A stretch of 64,000 nt of DNA, from contig JAYKXP010000022.1 in assembly GCA_037176845.1 (NCBI GenBank), forward strand, positions 682,001 through 746,000. The letters run 5' to 3'. The position numbers and the translations under genes are program-made. Each line of letters opens with the position of its first letter. Position 1 is the first letter of the stretch. Positions 11,599 through 23,166 of the stretch are shown piece by piece. Under the pieces are notes generated by a model. It was not told where the DNA came from, did not search any database, and worked only from the letters and a program-made list of their open reading frames with translations. The stretch is from Paramarasmius palmivorus. Taxonomy: Eukaryota; Basidiomycota; Agaricomycetes; Agaricales; Marasmiaceae.

Positions 11599-12715
11599 TT
11601 ACAATGATATTCGCAGTCGTTCTAAAGCTCGGCGATCTTCCGCAGAGAGTGGCGAATAGACATCGGGTGTAGTGGGTAAAGATGGACCACCAGTTCGGCG
11701 CCTGGGGATACTAGGTCTATCCGGATATTCAAGAGAAGATAGAGGCGGTAGGGACACTCTTTGACTTCGATCGCCTGGTAATGGGGGTGAAAGGGGCGGA
11801 GGGTAAGGTAAAGTAGCAGATGACATTGTCGGTGTCGAGTATACGCTGCTGCTATACACTGTCGATCGATCAATATCACGTCCATCTACCTCGTCTGAGT
11901 TGCAGGAATACTGATCCATCCTTGATGATAGTGATTTGCTATTCAGGAAGATTCCTTCTGGCACACGAATGCGCCGAAGGTAATCATAATTTTCGATTAA
12001 TGGCAAGTGGAGATAGTCGTTTCCCTTTACATAAGATGGCAATCAGAAAAGGATATTTAGCACGAACAAAGGACAGTTACCGAGAAATATGCTACTACGT
12101 GCCACTTGCGTGTCTCAGTCGATCCCGGAAGATGTACAATTGCGGAATAGGTTTGCTTCGTCAAACCATTAGGTTTAGACGGCCTATCCTTGCGTCTAGT
12201 GGGAGGCGGAAGAGCAACCGTGGGGTCAGATGCTCGACGTGCTCTATGAATTGTTTCAGTGATGCACATTGCTGGCAAGAGTCTGCACACTACCTGCGGG
12301 CAGCTTTTGCATCCTTCTCTTCTTGCGTCGTTTCGACCTTTTCTTCATAAAAGAGGTAGTCACCTCGCATTCGGCTTTGCGACCTTTGATCCCGACAAAT
12401 GTCAGCTATTGGCTTGAGACAATACTTGAAGATATTCACCATCGTCGACCGTCTGTCCATCTTAGAAGTCCGCCTTCGTCTTCAGCCTCCTCCCAAACAA
12501 AAACATTTCCACTAGCCAACAGCTCCCGCTCACTGGAGATGAGTCTCCGTTTGATGAGAGGTAGAACATTCAAACGGACGGCTTCCAGGACGATGTGGGC
12601 GTCGTGTGCATCACGTATGTCTATTCAAATAATTAGCTCGCTACAGGGATATCGACAACGACGACGGACGCAAGGACGGGTGAGTGGCAGATCTGTTAAC
12701 TGGTTTGGCGGACAT
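11599..12715 (-). CDS. WOPR-domain (Gti1/Pac2 family) transcription factor
   Basis: DNA-binding regulator of the Wor1/Ryp1/Gti1/Pac2 family, which controls morphological switching and development in fungi. The start ATG at 12715 gives MSAKPVNRSATHPSL. A 52-nt intron (GTCCGT...ATAG) then joins to HIRDAHDAHIVLEAVRLNVL, the first WOPR box, followed by LIKRRLISSERELLASGNVF and LLRWTDGRRW. The next exon continues SQSRMRGDYLFYEEK. The second WOPR box is split by an intron: GLTKQTYSAIV with TRKWHVVAYFS, then GNDYLHLPLIENYDYLRRIR and VPEGIFLNSK. The C-terminal third is Ser/Pro-rich and disordered, as usual in the family. About 290 residues, short compared with many homologues because the C-terminal tail is small. 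Target genes cannot be inferred from the window. Confidence 0.9.
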
Positions 12716-15700
12716 CGTGGGGTGGGAGCGCCTAATCCAACGATTTAATTCTTGATTTATATGAGTCGAAATAGACGTAATCTGAATACCCAACTCGGAG
12801 GGTTGGCGGACACCTGAAAGATCGAATGTAATTTCCGGATATGTCAACCAAGGGCAATAGCAATGGGAACACTCACTAAATTGTAGGAGAGTGTATATTG
12901 ATGCTTCCCGCACTCAAATAGAGGGGGCCAGCGGCCCGTGTTAGCTTCTTCATATGCGCCCCTTAAAACCCAGATGTTACAAGGTGTTGACGTTTTCCTT
13001 GATGAGTCTATTTCCGTTTAGGAGATCATGAGGTGAGGTCTGTTCTGGATTCAGTCATTTGGCAGAATGGAGCAAGGCGAGCTTCAGCTGCACTGCTTCC
13101 TTGGAATCACGTCTCTTACTAAGGTACAAACCGAGAGATGCAATGCATTTTATTCTCAGGAAAAACTTCGGATGGCCGAAGTTTCCCCCAATCGTTTAGG
13201 TACGCTTGCGACCCTAGAAAGTTGAACTTTTCGATGATTGTTTATCTAGGCGACATAACGGCAACTCACCGAGATATAAGTATGGTCGGAAGAACGTGGC
13301 ACCAATCGAACCGACTGAAGTTGTTTCCGTACTCTTTCCGCTCGAATGTAGAAGCATCCCCACATTTCGTTTCCCGTTGAGATGCTCAGCCGTAACCGAA
13401 CAGTCCGAGGCGGCAGGATTCCAAGTATCCTGTTGGCATGTTGAGAATGAGTCATTCAATCACAGATGCCAGGTTGGTCACGGCATACTCAAATTTCCCC
13501 TGACAAGGTGGCGTCCCGAGAACAGGTCGACACATACGTAGCACCTCGGAAAATAGGCGAGTCAAAAGTGTTCTCGAGTTTAGCCTGTTTCTGAACGGCT
13601 TCTTTCCAACCACCCGGGGGCCTGAAGACACCATTGCCATGTGGAACGGAAAATACAAGGGGAAACGGCCAGATGACTGACAGAATCTTGATGTCTTCTC
13701 AGCCAACGATAACCATTGATTTATGTCCTGTGGCGACCCAATTTAACGTGATCCTATGTAACGATAACCTGAAAGCATTGAATTAAGCAATTATGCACCT
13801 CTATACCCGTGTGGTTTATTTGCATTTCTGCTTAAATTATTATCGCTAAGTGAAGTAACGGCGGGATCGAGTAATGACATACGAATCAGGGACTCAGGAT
13901 TGCAAACATCATGCCACCATCCATGGGAGGTCCTTCGCGGTTCCGTGAAGCCGCATGCATATGCCCAAAACTTGAAGTCTTTGCACTAGAAGATACAATT
14001 AGCCGTGAGTCCCACACCTCACGTTTTGCGAATGCAAGCACTTACAGTCAGTGCCCGTGAAGGACAGCATGGGGGCTGGCGTGAGACTGTGTGGTCCTAA
14101 ATGGAGATCAGATCCATAACTGCAAAGTACATGAATGCGCAAACTTCGCTCTGCTGCTCCAGGATGACCTTTGCTGCCTGTGCAACGTTCAGGTTAGCCC
14201 CGAACCACCTGTCGGTCCCGAGTCAATGGAGGTCGGTAACATCAAGAAAGAGCCTCGGATATGTTCTTGGCTTTGAGGAATTATTCGGGGACAAAGGGGA
14301 CGTCTTAATGGGAACTTACCAGCCGACTGCACAGATGGTATCTCAAACCCGTATCAGTGGGATGATGTGTGAGGTCTTTACAGCAAGCTGCAGTAGCAAG
14401 CATCCCGTAATGTGTTTTCGAATTAGCGGACGGATAAAGCAGCTCCTTTGACCGCGAGCCTAAACGTCAGGTGTAGTAGCGAAGCTGCCCTGACACAATG
14501 CTTCGATTCTCACCAGATGTACGTGTTTTGCAGTCGTGGCGACAGTCGCGGGACTGAAATAGCTTGACATAGAAATTGGACATCGTTGCTTGTGAGGGAA
14601 AAGGCTCATGAGATCAAAGATAATAATAGATGTCCAAGCTTACCGTTGTAGGGGCTTCTATGGTAGGCTTTGTGCGAGTCGCCTCGACTAGAAACTGGCC
14701 AACGTTGACGAGCATGGCCCAATGTGTCAAATCAGGTTTCAGGATATCATTAAATAATCTCGTGGGACTTCACATATAATTCCAACCGGCCACGAATGTG
14801 GATAATGGATTAGCTCGTGAACGTGCAACTGCGAAAGTTTTAATTTGTCAAAGGCTGAAGTTCTGAACAAAAATAAGAACACGGACCGGATATGAATGAA
14901 TGTTTTGCCTTACAAGAGTCGGAAAAATCGCTATTCGTGGTGTAAGTCAAAAGTTTATTCAAGTTCGCCGATAGAGGGCATAACAACATTTCGGGCTCCG
15001 AACGACTTGAAGATCCTGCTTGAATCGGTCAGAAAGATAAGATATACACGTAAAGCTCACCGTCAAGTCTCCGAATCCCCCTGCGTCGTTCATTACCCAA
15101 AACTTTCAGCATAAATCAGAAATTGGGACATCTTTCGCATGATAGATAGACTCAGATAGAAGACAGTGGTGTAATGGTGATGTCGAGATAAGCACGTCAA
15201 GCCAATCGGTTGAAACTGACGTTCGAGACACAGGCGGGAGAAGTAGCCTCTTTCGGGTTCAGTGCGCTTCGAGGACGGCGAGAACATATTACCCACCATA
15301 GTTTGATCAGACTTGTCGGATTCAGTTAGATATGACTTCCAAGTTCATTGATCGTAGATACGCTTCACGGGTGCAAGTGGAGGTGGAGGATGGAGACCTT
15401 CGCGCTTACGCAAACATGACGATACTGTCCGTTCCTTGCGGGCCGGACTGGTGTTCCCACCCAGATTCGTCCTAAAGATGCTTATGCTTTCGGATGTTTT
15501 TACCTTCTTTTCAAGCTCCCGCTACCACTTCAGCTTCGAAGGCAATACTCCATGGTACGGATATTACTCTGAAAGTTATCACTACTACTACAGGCTTCAC
15601 TTCATACGCTGGTTATGAACTCATAATTGACTATCTATATTCTGGAGGGCATTGCACCAGCGACGTTAGTATTCCCTTGGTGAAGGTATTACCGCTGTTT

Positions 15701-15821
15701 ATGCGGATTAATGTACTCACTGCGCACAGGTACATCGCGATGCTTGATGAACTGTTGACTTGGTCTATAGAACGATGTTATGCAAGAAAGTCAATAGAGA
15801 TATTATATTTTACTACATATA
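12716..15821. other. Three-kilobase stretch with coding-like fragments, no complete gene
   Basis: I found no recognisable family. On the minus strand several pieces look like exons. One near 13290-13440 encodes TAEHLNGKRNVGMLL. One near 13530-13660 encodes PFPLVFSVPHGNGVF and ENTFDSPIFRG. One near 13910-14230 encodes NLNVAQAAKVILEQQSE, and then, in another frame after a GTAAGT donor, LQRLQVLGICMRLHG. They could belong to one or two unrecognised minus-strand genes or to a decayed one. The remainder, 14600-15821, shows only short motif-free frames. Confidence 0.3.
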
Positions 15822-18007
15822 TCATGGTTGGATACTGGAAGGCGGAAGTTCTTGGTACATCTTGCGAACTTTTTCGAGAGCATTCCCTGGTTCAACTTGA
15901 GAATGAGTGAGAAAAGCAACGAGATTATGCTCACTCAATATGGGGCTCCTCCAAGCATAGCTATGCATAACCCCCATGATAACCTCGAGTAATTCCACCA
16001 CCTCGTCTTCTGATATCCCGAGCATTGAATCGGAGCATTTGAAACCGGCTATGGTGCGCGATATCTTCATCCATTTTAGTAGCACCCCGCAGACAGTCTC
16101 CCATAAGCACCCAAATCCTGGATTAATCCTACTCGAGCGCTTGAAGTACATCCTAACTTCAGGGTTCTTCAGGGCTTCAATGCAAGCTTTGGCTGCTTCC
16201 AAGGACTTCTTCATCGAAAAGGCGTCAGTCTCGAAATTGAATGAATACAGGTGGATCATCGACGAGTATGCCAGAGTCAGAGTCGTCAATTGCATGCCTA
16301 TAGTCGAGCATTCTTCGCCGATGGCGTTATACGGGAAAGCAAGCTCGGGATGTGAGAAATGAATTATTCTGCCTTTTAGAGCAGGTAATGTGGCAACGAA
16401 GGAGTCGAGTAGTGCGCAGAGAACCCGATTTGTCGGGGAGTCTGGTATTTCTGCCAGGAAGGTAAGTCGAAGATAAAAAAAGAGAATAGGCATTTACCCT
16501 GTCCCCGCTGAAGATGCGTTTCCATCTTCCTTGCTCGTTTAAACAAGACAGATGCTTTGGCATACATGGCGAGTTCGCCACACTCATTTTTAGAAGGTTC
16601 TGGTGGAGCTTGGGTTAAGAAGCGCTGGACCGTCCATGTTCCTTGTAAACCTGGAGGAAAACCGCCCTATAAATCACAATCCGTCAAGAACTGCTCGCAA
16701 CCTGACTGTTAGTGAACATGTACCTGATCGTATTCTGGCATACACATTGGCCACGGCACATCGACCTCCATATTTCCGTCTCCAAATACAGCAATGAGAC
16801 TCGTGCTGCTATCAACCGTTGCGTCCCAACAGTTTGAAAGAGTGAAGACCATCCAAAACGCATTTATTCTTTCTCCCTCGATCACTGGATCGTCACTAGG
16901 AGCCAATGAAAATGGACTGCCGGCTGTAGCTTTGTCGCGGCTACTCCGAATCTTATGCAGCCTTGCCCCGATAGCAAGTGATATGGCTGTTGTAAGATGA
17001 TATTGTCCCTCCAAGAGACGCCCGTGGCAAAACAGGAACGTTGCAAGGAGGAGCTCGGCCTGGATATTTTGAACAACCACAAAGGGATGAGCTGACTCTG
17101 TAACCATCATCTTTGTCACGTCGTTGATGGCTCGAGTGAGATAGGCTGCAATACGAGCCTCCTCCTGGGGAGTTGTAGGTCCCGTCCCGGACAGACGGAG
17201 ACCCAAGACATGGATAGCACTAAGAAGACCGCGGGTAGGTCTCGAAAGGCGTGCTGTGGGGTCTTCTAGTGGTATTAGTGCCGACTGTCGGAAACGGTCC
17301 ATGTGGAGGAAGAAGCCAAAGTCGCATGCATGAGGCAGGAATGCGTCGACTCTACATGTAAAGTCATCAGCATCCCGTTGAGATAGAGACCATATTACGC
17401 ACAGGAAGTGACTAAGTTCAAGTGGTACGTCCTAAAGTCAAATGAGTGACATGAGGTTTATGAAAGTGAACCATGGCTCACCTCGTTCGAGCTCGGATCA
17501 AAGACGTTCAACAAATGGGCAGGACCATTAGCAATCATGCAGGCTTTGAACGTCGCATCTGGTTCTTCCTTTTTGGTATAGGGCTTATTGAGCTTCACGG
17601 TGCCCAGACATTGAGGCTGCTCCAGCTCTTTTAAACGGGCCTCAAGGCGTAACACGTCGCGCTCTAACAGCTGCACCTTGGTTCGATTGTCCTCATAGTC
17701 GCACGGGCCGTCCACGACATGAGTGGTCGACTTCAAGCAAGGTGTACACTGTGGGAGCCTGCCGTCACATTTCTACTTCATTCAGTAATAATTCACCGCA
17801 TGGGACAGGACTGCACATACGATTTTGCGCGTTCTGTGAACGATTGAACGATGTGAATCTAACAAATGACTATGATGCGTACCTGCAGTTACCGCATGCA
17901 CGAGCAATTCTAATACGACCACTCGAGGTTATGATTCTCTTTGGAATAGCCGGAAAAGAAACCTGAGAGGCAGAATAGTCAGGGCTCGAGCTTGAATCTG
18001 ATGACAT
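15822..18007 (-). CDS. Zn(II)2Cys6 fungal transcription factor
   Basis: Gal4-type regulator with an N-terminal zinc cluster and a fungal-specific middle homology domain. From the ATG at 18007 the protein runs MSSDSSSSPDYSASQ to RIARACGNCR. A 13-nt microexon (TRKI plus one base) and a further intron then lead to KCDGRLPQCTPCLK and a final Cys in DGPCDY. This gives C-x2-C-x6-C-x6-C-x2-C-x(n)-C, a complete binuclear cluster. A heptad-like coiled coil follows (VQLLERDVLRLEARLKELE), the usual dimerisation element. The middle domain (16709-17302) contains LLLATFLFCHGRLLEGQYHL and INAFWMVFTLSNCWD, matching the fungal_trans fold. The C-terminal exon (15822-16493) ends in ELPPSSIQP. No frame break was seen. 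The nearest non-regulatory genes are unrelated, so its target is unknown. Confidence 0.85.
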
Positions 18008-19112
18008 GTGTATCCTCGTTCAAGGGCAGAGTGGGCGGTACAGGGATCTTATATATATGACTGTGTCAATGGCTAAATGTAATCAGGACAAAATGACAAC
18101 ACATACTCAATATAGCACCGTTAGAACCGGCGTAGACGATGATGCTGCGAAGAATCGTGTCGAACGCTGCACAATAGACAAGGAAATGGGAGTATTTTGA
18201 TGTTTAAGGGTCGAGATCTAGAGTGAGGAGGTCGATGTTGAAAAGAACAAACTAGTAAACCATAGAGAAGAGCAAACAGTGCTCAGCACTGCATGGAAGT
18301 CAGGACCAGGTTGGCTCGGCAATATCCGATAAATCCGTACTATGAGTAAGCACCTGTCAGCCTCCTCCCTGACTCGTGATTTCATGGTTTTTACTGTACT
18401 GCCACCTCGTTTCCAGCTCTATCTCAACGCTCTTGGCCAATTTGAAGAAAAGACGGATCATGAATAAGTAGAAGTGAAGGTAAGTTGCTATCTTTTCCTG
18501 TCCGTGATGTACCCAGCGGTACCTAAGTAATTCCAGGACCGAGCAGTCCAGTCAGCGCTGAAAGCATTCGAATTCGCGAAGCTCAATGACGAGAGCAACC
18601 ATCAAAATCATCACGAGTCATCAGCGCTCTGCCCCTCTGGATCATCGAAAGGTCAGAGCCTTTGGTCACTGCTATCCTCAATTATGAATCAGGCGCAGGC
18701 GCATGACCGCCTTTCTTCTGACAAATGCTTAGTCGGAGCCAATACATCCATGACGGGCTGGGTCGGACATATAACGATAGTTTCGAACGGTATTGAAAGG
18801 GCGGGCTAATGAAGAACCAACTTTCCGAGTAGTGCGGAACTAGAAGATTCTTTCGACCACTGGTTTACCATACCTTTCCGATTCCATACCACTACTAGCC
18901 CTATCCATAATCAAGTTGCGTGCTGCGTTGCTCAATCACATGCTATATCTGACCTTATTCTACGATAGTAAACCTGGATCCTATCAGTCAAGGCAGCGCA
19001 GTCCTTCATTCGCGTCTGGCTAGCTGGTTTCTACATGAACGACGATAGCAATGAAATCTAGAATAACCTAATATCGTACACTGTACAATGAAAAGAACAT
19101 GAATCAATGAAA
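18008..19112. other. Spacer without an assignable gene
   Basis: Upstream region of the Zn2Cys6 gene and 3' side of the membrane-protein gene. No motif-bearing frame was seen on either strand. Confidence 0.5.
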
Positions 19113-20666
19113 CTATTCCATCCCCTCGTTATCTTTCTCAGAGGCCGACTTCCCACTGGATCCCGTTTCAGGACTCTGCTCAGTAGGCACTACAAACCTC
19201 CCCGTTCTCCGCTCTATGTCTTCATTACCCTGTGCAAAGCTCAACGTTGTCAACATCTGGTCAACGCTATCCACGCTCTTTTGCGTTGCAGCCCGCACGA
19301 TGATGAGTGTTGGGGCGATACCCTGCCCAGATTACCCACTAATCAAATCTTGTTCGAAGAACAAAGAGACTGCACAGAGCACTCACCGCGGCCTGCCAAG
19401 CAACTGGGAACAGGTACGTTGGTGATGTACCTTGAGCTGATGGATCCGTAGCAACGCTCACAACGAGAGCAAGAATGATCGTTGCTGGGTAGATTATACC
19501 TGATTCAAGTCTAAATAAAGATCGGCGTTTAGGCACGTTAAAGTGGTTCTCAATGAAAGAACGACACCACGTACATGATAGCGGAAATTGTTCTGTACTT
19601 GGTGTCTACCTCACGTCCCATGAGCGCTCGGGCTTCGCGGGTCATCCACCATATCCTTCCGGCTGTACACAATTAGCTCTCGTGCATCATGAGGGGAAAG
19701 AGATACCCACCGGTGAGAAGCGTCAAAATGGCATTGAAAACAGCATTCGAGATGAGGTAGACGTTGTTGAGCATGTTCCCATCTTGATATAGATCCATGG
19801 CTGATGGAGAACCGGAACTCAAGTTGATTTGCCCCTGGGTGAGCATACCGATGCTAAGGAGGCCAATGACTAGATACATACTTGAGTGCGAGCTCTGGGT
19901 TAACTGTGAAATGAACGTACGGTTTATACCGAAGGATAAGAAGATCAAAGGATAAGCTATCCATTTTCTTGAGGACCAGATGATGTAACATCTGTGTATC
20001 TAGAAAGAGTCAATCATGGCTTCACCGTACTCAGTGTAAGTACCACTCACCAACATAGAATCTGCTGTAATGCTTGTACTGTAGTTTGAGCCATCAGGAG
20101 CGCTTATACGAGCTTATTCACGAACTTGATCAACGATGCCAGGATTTGCATTGCAGCCCTGACAGAGAACAATCGTATAAGCACTTTTGGAAGCCGATAC
20201 ACGACACAGAACTCACCCAATATCTACCCTCAGCCGATCCTCCAGCATGTATAGCAAAAACCTCATGTAATTCCTGTCCTTGGTGGATTCAAAGTCGATG
20301 ATAGCTTGCCGAACGAAAAGCCATGTCTGGAGGAAGTTTGCGGCGGTGGTCATAATGAACAGGGAGATGGTCCATCCGAGGTAGATTTTATTGTTGGGGT
20401 GTTCGTTGACTCGAGCCCAGAGGATGTGTATGCAGACTCCAAAGAGCATGATGTAGAAGCCTAGCAAATGGGTTTAGGGCCTGCGTTCTGCTGTTAAGGG
20501 TTTAGACAACTCACCGTACACGAGATACATGGCCTGTTTGGACGAGTACCTGTCAGTACGAGGGTGACGATCGAGGCGAGCGAACCTACAGAAAGCGTAC
20601 TGATAGGCAGTATTATGGCTTGACCAACCGTCATGTACGGAGCAGCCATTTCTTCGAGCGTGGACA
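19113..20666 (-). CDS. Seven-transmembrane membrane protein, Agaricomycete family
   Basis: Integral membrane protein of a family expanded in mushroom-forming fungi; function unknown, with a GPCR-like topology often suggested. Start chosen at 20666 (MSTLEEMAAPYMTVGQ); an alternative Met is six residues downstream. Hydrophobic helices follow in order: AIILPISTLSVGSLASIV, FYIMLFGVCIHILWA, LGWTISLFIMTTAANFLQTW, a segment around CYIIWSSRKW and YPLIFLSFGI, MYLVIGLLSIGML, VYLISNAVFNAILTLLT, and ESGIIYPATIILALVVSVA. Two family signatures are clear after splicing: a basic loop resembling GRIWWMTREARALMG, and APTLIIVRAATQKSVDSVDQ near the cytoplasmic end. The C-terminal tail (SPETGSSGKSASEKDNEGME) is hydrophilic. 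At least seven exons; not all small exon borders were fixed. Confidence 0.75.
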
Positions 20667-22005
20667 TCCTGACTGCTGTAACCCAGACACCGTACTTTCT
20701 GCGAGATGATATGCTGGAGTTGAGACGAAAGAAAAAGTCCGCTACCCGACTATCTTCGTGTAACGTGCTTGGGTTGGGGCCGGTTATCAAACGTGGGGAT
20801 GGCAGATGGCAGATGAATCAGTGATTTCGGATTTTTGGTGTTTTCCCGATCGCGATGCTACGGAAAAGTATGAGAAAACCTTGTCAAGTGATGATATCTG
20901 ATGCGTATGTACCTGGACCAGAGGCTATCGCCACAGTCGGCGGGATTGGGGTGTCGGAATGGTCCCAGTAACGCCAAACCCTCAGGAGCCGAACTGGCCC
21001 TTTCTCTTCATCCATAGTACCACGCGAACTGCTCCTCCCACTTCGTCTCAGACTCGGCCAGGGTCATAAATATACGGCTGGAACCCTTTCTTGGCCATGA
21101 TTGCCTAGGGACGTATGTAGGTCGACCCTGGCTCAGAGTAGATGCGTATTGGGCCTCTCGGCCGTGGTGTGCTGGACGGTTCCGTAGTTAGAGCATATTT
21201 TTTACAGAGCAGGGCTTTCAAAGTGCGCACCTTTACCGAAAGACAGGTGTTACAGTTTAGTTTCTGTTCTCCCCGTTCGAGCCAAGGCCTTGAGCCCGAA
21301 GTAATTTCCGAATAATTTCGTCGCTGCCGTCGACGTCAACGACGCTGTGAGAAAAAATGTCGACCTAGCTCGGCTAAATTTTGCTCTTCCTCCCAGTGTC
21401 CCACGACGAAAATGTCCTATCTCTCCCCAACTCATTTCTACGATCCTTTACCGCAAGAATGCCCAGATCGTGGCACTAAGCTCGACGTCAGAACTTCGGT
21501 GTCAGTAAGGGTGTTTCGTGTTAACTGCAACGGGAGCGTTACTAAGACATTCCCAGTAGGCGACCATGTTTCATTATTTGAAGTTATGAAGATCCCTTGA
21601 AGCATTGGAGTCGGTACCAAGAACGAGCAAGGATTACCTCTGGAGGGCCGGTCCATTTGTTAGAGCAACTCTCGCCAAGGGTCTCAATCCGTCTCAATTG
21701 TCTCCAAATTATCCCTTCAACGGTGTGGAACGAATACGGTTGTCGACGATCAGATAAACGGACTTTGCGACAATGATCGAGACCATTTATTTCAATCTCT
21801 AGCTGCTCCTGTTCCGAGTGTGCTACAAGTTTCGTGTAGACATCGGTGGAGGCGTGAAGATGTATAAAAGCCATTCGAGTCCTCCAGGTCGGTATCAAAC
21901 AGCTATCTCATCTACTCTACTCATATCTATTACCTTCAGCCTCCAGCGGAGTTGCTTCACACATTCCCTCGCAACAACCATCCTTTAATCTTAATTCTCT
22001 TCAAC
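20667..22005. other. Divergent intergenic region
   Basis: Lies between the start codons of the membrane-protein gene (minus) and the repeat-protein gene (plus). TATAAAAG at 21863-21870 is a likely core promoter for the latter, 136 nt before its ATG. No convincing gene within it; a short plus frame at 21412-21600 is motif-free. Confidence 0.5.
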
Positions 22006-22773
22006 ATGCCTTCCTTTGCCAAACTCACCGCCTACATCCTCGTCGCAGTCGTTGCCTCCTCCCAAGCCGCACCCACTTTCCCTCTTGCCTCTATCCATAA
22101 ACTCCCTAACGCAGGTCTTGTCAACGCTGGAGACGTTACCACCGGCCCAATCAGCGCTCGCGATGTCGGGCTCGTCAACCTCGGTGATGTCAAAGTCGGC
22201 TCCATTACCGCCAGACAGCTTCCCGACCTCGGACTAGTTAATGTCGGCAACGTTGAAACTGGTCCCATCGATGTCCGAGACGTGGGTCTCATCAACCTTG
22301 GTGATGTCAAGGTCGGTCCCATTACCGCCAGACAACTACCCAAGCTCCCTAACGTTGGACTGGTCAACGTCGGCAACGTTGAGACCGGCCCAGTCACTGC
22401 TCGAGACGTTGGCCTCGTCAATGTAGGCGACGTCAAGACTGGTCCTATCACTGCCAGACAGTTTCCCGATGTCGGGCTCGTCAACGTCGGTGACATCAAG
22501 ACCGACCCCGTCACCGCCAGACAACTACCCAAGCTCCCCAACATTGGACTGGTCAACGTCGGCAACGTTGAGACTGGCCCAGTTAATGCTCGAGACGTTG
22601 GTCTTGTCAATGTCGGCGACGCCAAAACAGGTCCTATCACCGCCAGACAACTTCCCGACGTCGGGCTTGTCAACATCGGAGACGTCAAGACAGGCTCCAT
22701 TAGCCTTCGCGATGTCGGTCTCGTTAACTTAGGCGATGTCAAAACCGGAAAGGTTGACGCTGGATTGCTTTAA
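22006..22773 (+). CDS. Secreted protein made of eleven GLVNVGDVKTG repeats
   Basis: Single-exon gene of 255 codons. The ATG at 22006 is preferred over an in-frame one at 21952 because it starts a clean signal peptide (MPSFAKLTAYILVAVVASSQ, then AAP). Everything after about residue 35 is repeats of 18-23 residues with the core GLVNVGDVKTGPITAR. Two subtypes alternate: units starting DVGLVN and units starting LP(K/D)..GLVN. Variation is conservative (V/I/L, D/N, K/E) and there are no cysteines and almost no aromatics. The regular alternation of hydrophobic residues and Gly suggests a beta-solenoid or an elongated cell-wall-associated rod; that is inference. Arg ends most units (ITAR), but there are no dibasic KR sites, so Kex2-type peptide release is not supported. 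I do not recognise a named family. Confidence 0.85.
   Translation: MPSFAKLTAYILVAVVASSQAAPTFPLASIHKLPNAGLVNAGDVTTGPISARDVGLVNLGDVKVGSITARQLPDLGLVNVGNVETGPIDVRDVGLINLGDVKVGPITARQLPKLPNVGLVNVGNVETGPVTARDVGLVNVGDVKTGPITARQFPDVGLVNVGDIKTDPVTARQLPKLPNIGLVNVGNVETGPVNARDVGLVNVGDAKTGPITARQLPDVGLVNIGDVKTGSISLRDVGLVNLGDVKTGKVDAGLL
22114..22770 (+). repeat. Tandem ~54-69 nt coding repeats, eleven units
   Basis: Repeats encoding GLVN(V/L/A)G(D/N)V(K/E/T)TG with third-position variation, so the units diverged under protein constraint. Units pair into a roughly 40-codon higher-order repeat (DVGLVN unit plus LP-containing unit). Two near-identical higher-order blocks can be seen at about 22334-22470 and 22524-22650. 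Confidence 0.85.
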
Positions 22774-23166
22774 GCTTGGAGGAAGGAGAAAGGGCATAAG
22801 GTCCCGTTGCAGAACGGCCGGTTCCGTGTGTGGAATGGATTTCCTACTCAGAGTCGAGCAGATTTCGATACCTTTATTGTGTACATTGGCTTAGTTACCC
22901 TAATAATGTTGTTCATGAAATGTCCTTATCATCCACTCACTATCCTGAGCATCTTACAAGAGGTCTTCATAATACACAAACAGTTCAGGTCGTAAGTACA
23001 GTAACATGATTATCGATATTGCTACATAAGAATTGAGTGGCTAACACTCTTGTTTCAGCAAGTTGACGGAGGCTTCTGAACGAGGTGTGATTTCGCAAAG
23101 GAATGGCACCGGTTGACTGTAAGATAAGTATGTTTAGCGACTTGCTTCCGCTCCTTTTGGAAAGAC
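22774..23166. other. Convergent 3' spacer
   Basis: Between the stop of the repeat-protein gene (plus) and the stop of the first P450 (minus). Nothing recognisable beyond probable 3' UTRs. Confidence 0.5.

Noticed and set aside
13452..13706. A frame with EVLRMCRP, recalling a P450 ExxR helix
   Set aside because: No other P450 motif nearby, and another frame of the same DNA reads more like protein; similarity is probably chance.
22032..22742. A 236-codon open frame antisense to the repeat protein
   Set aside because: It mirrors the repeat and codon bias of the plus-strand gene (SPTLTSPTS-type text). The sense frame has a signal peptide and a promoter, so the antisense frame is a shadow.
22114..22770. 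Kex2-processed repeat-peptide precursor
   Set aside because: Units end in single Arg (TAR) with no KR or RR sites, so the hallmark of such precursors is missing.
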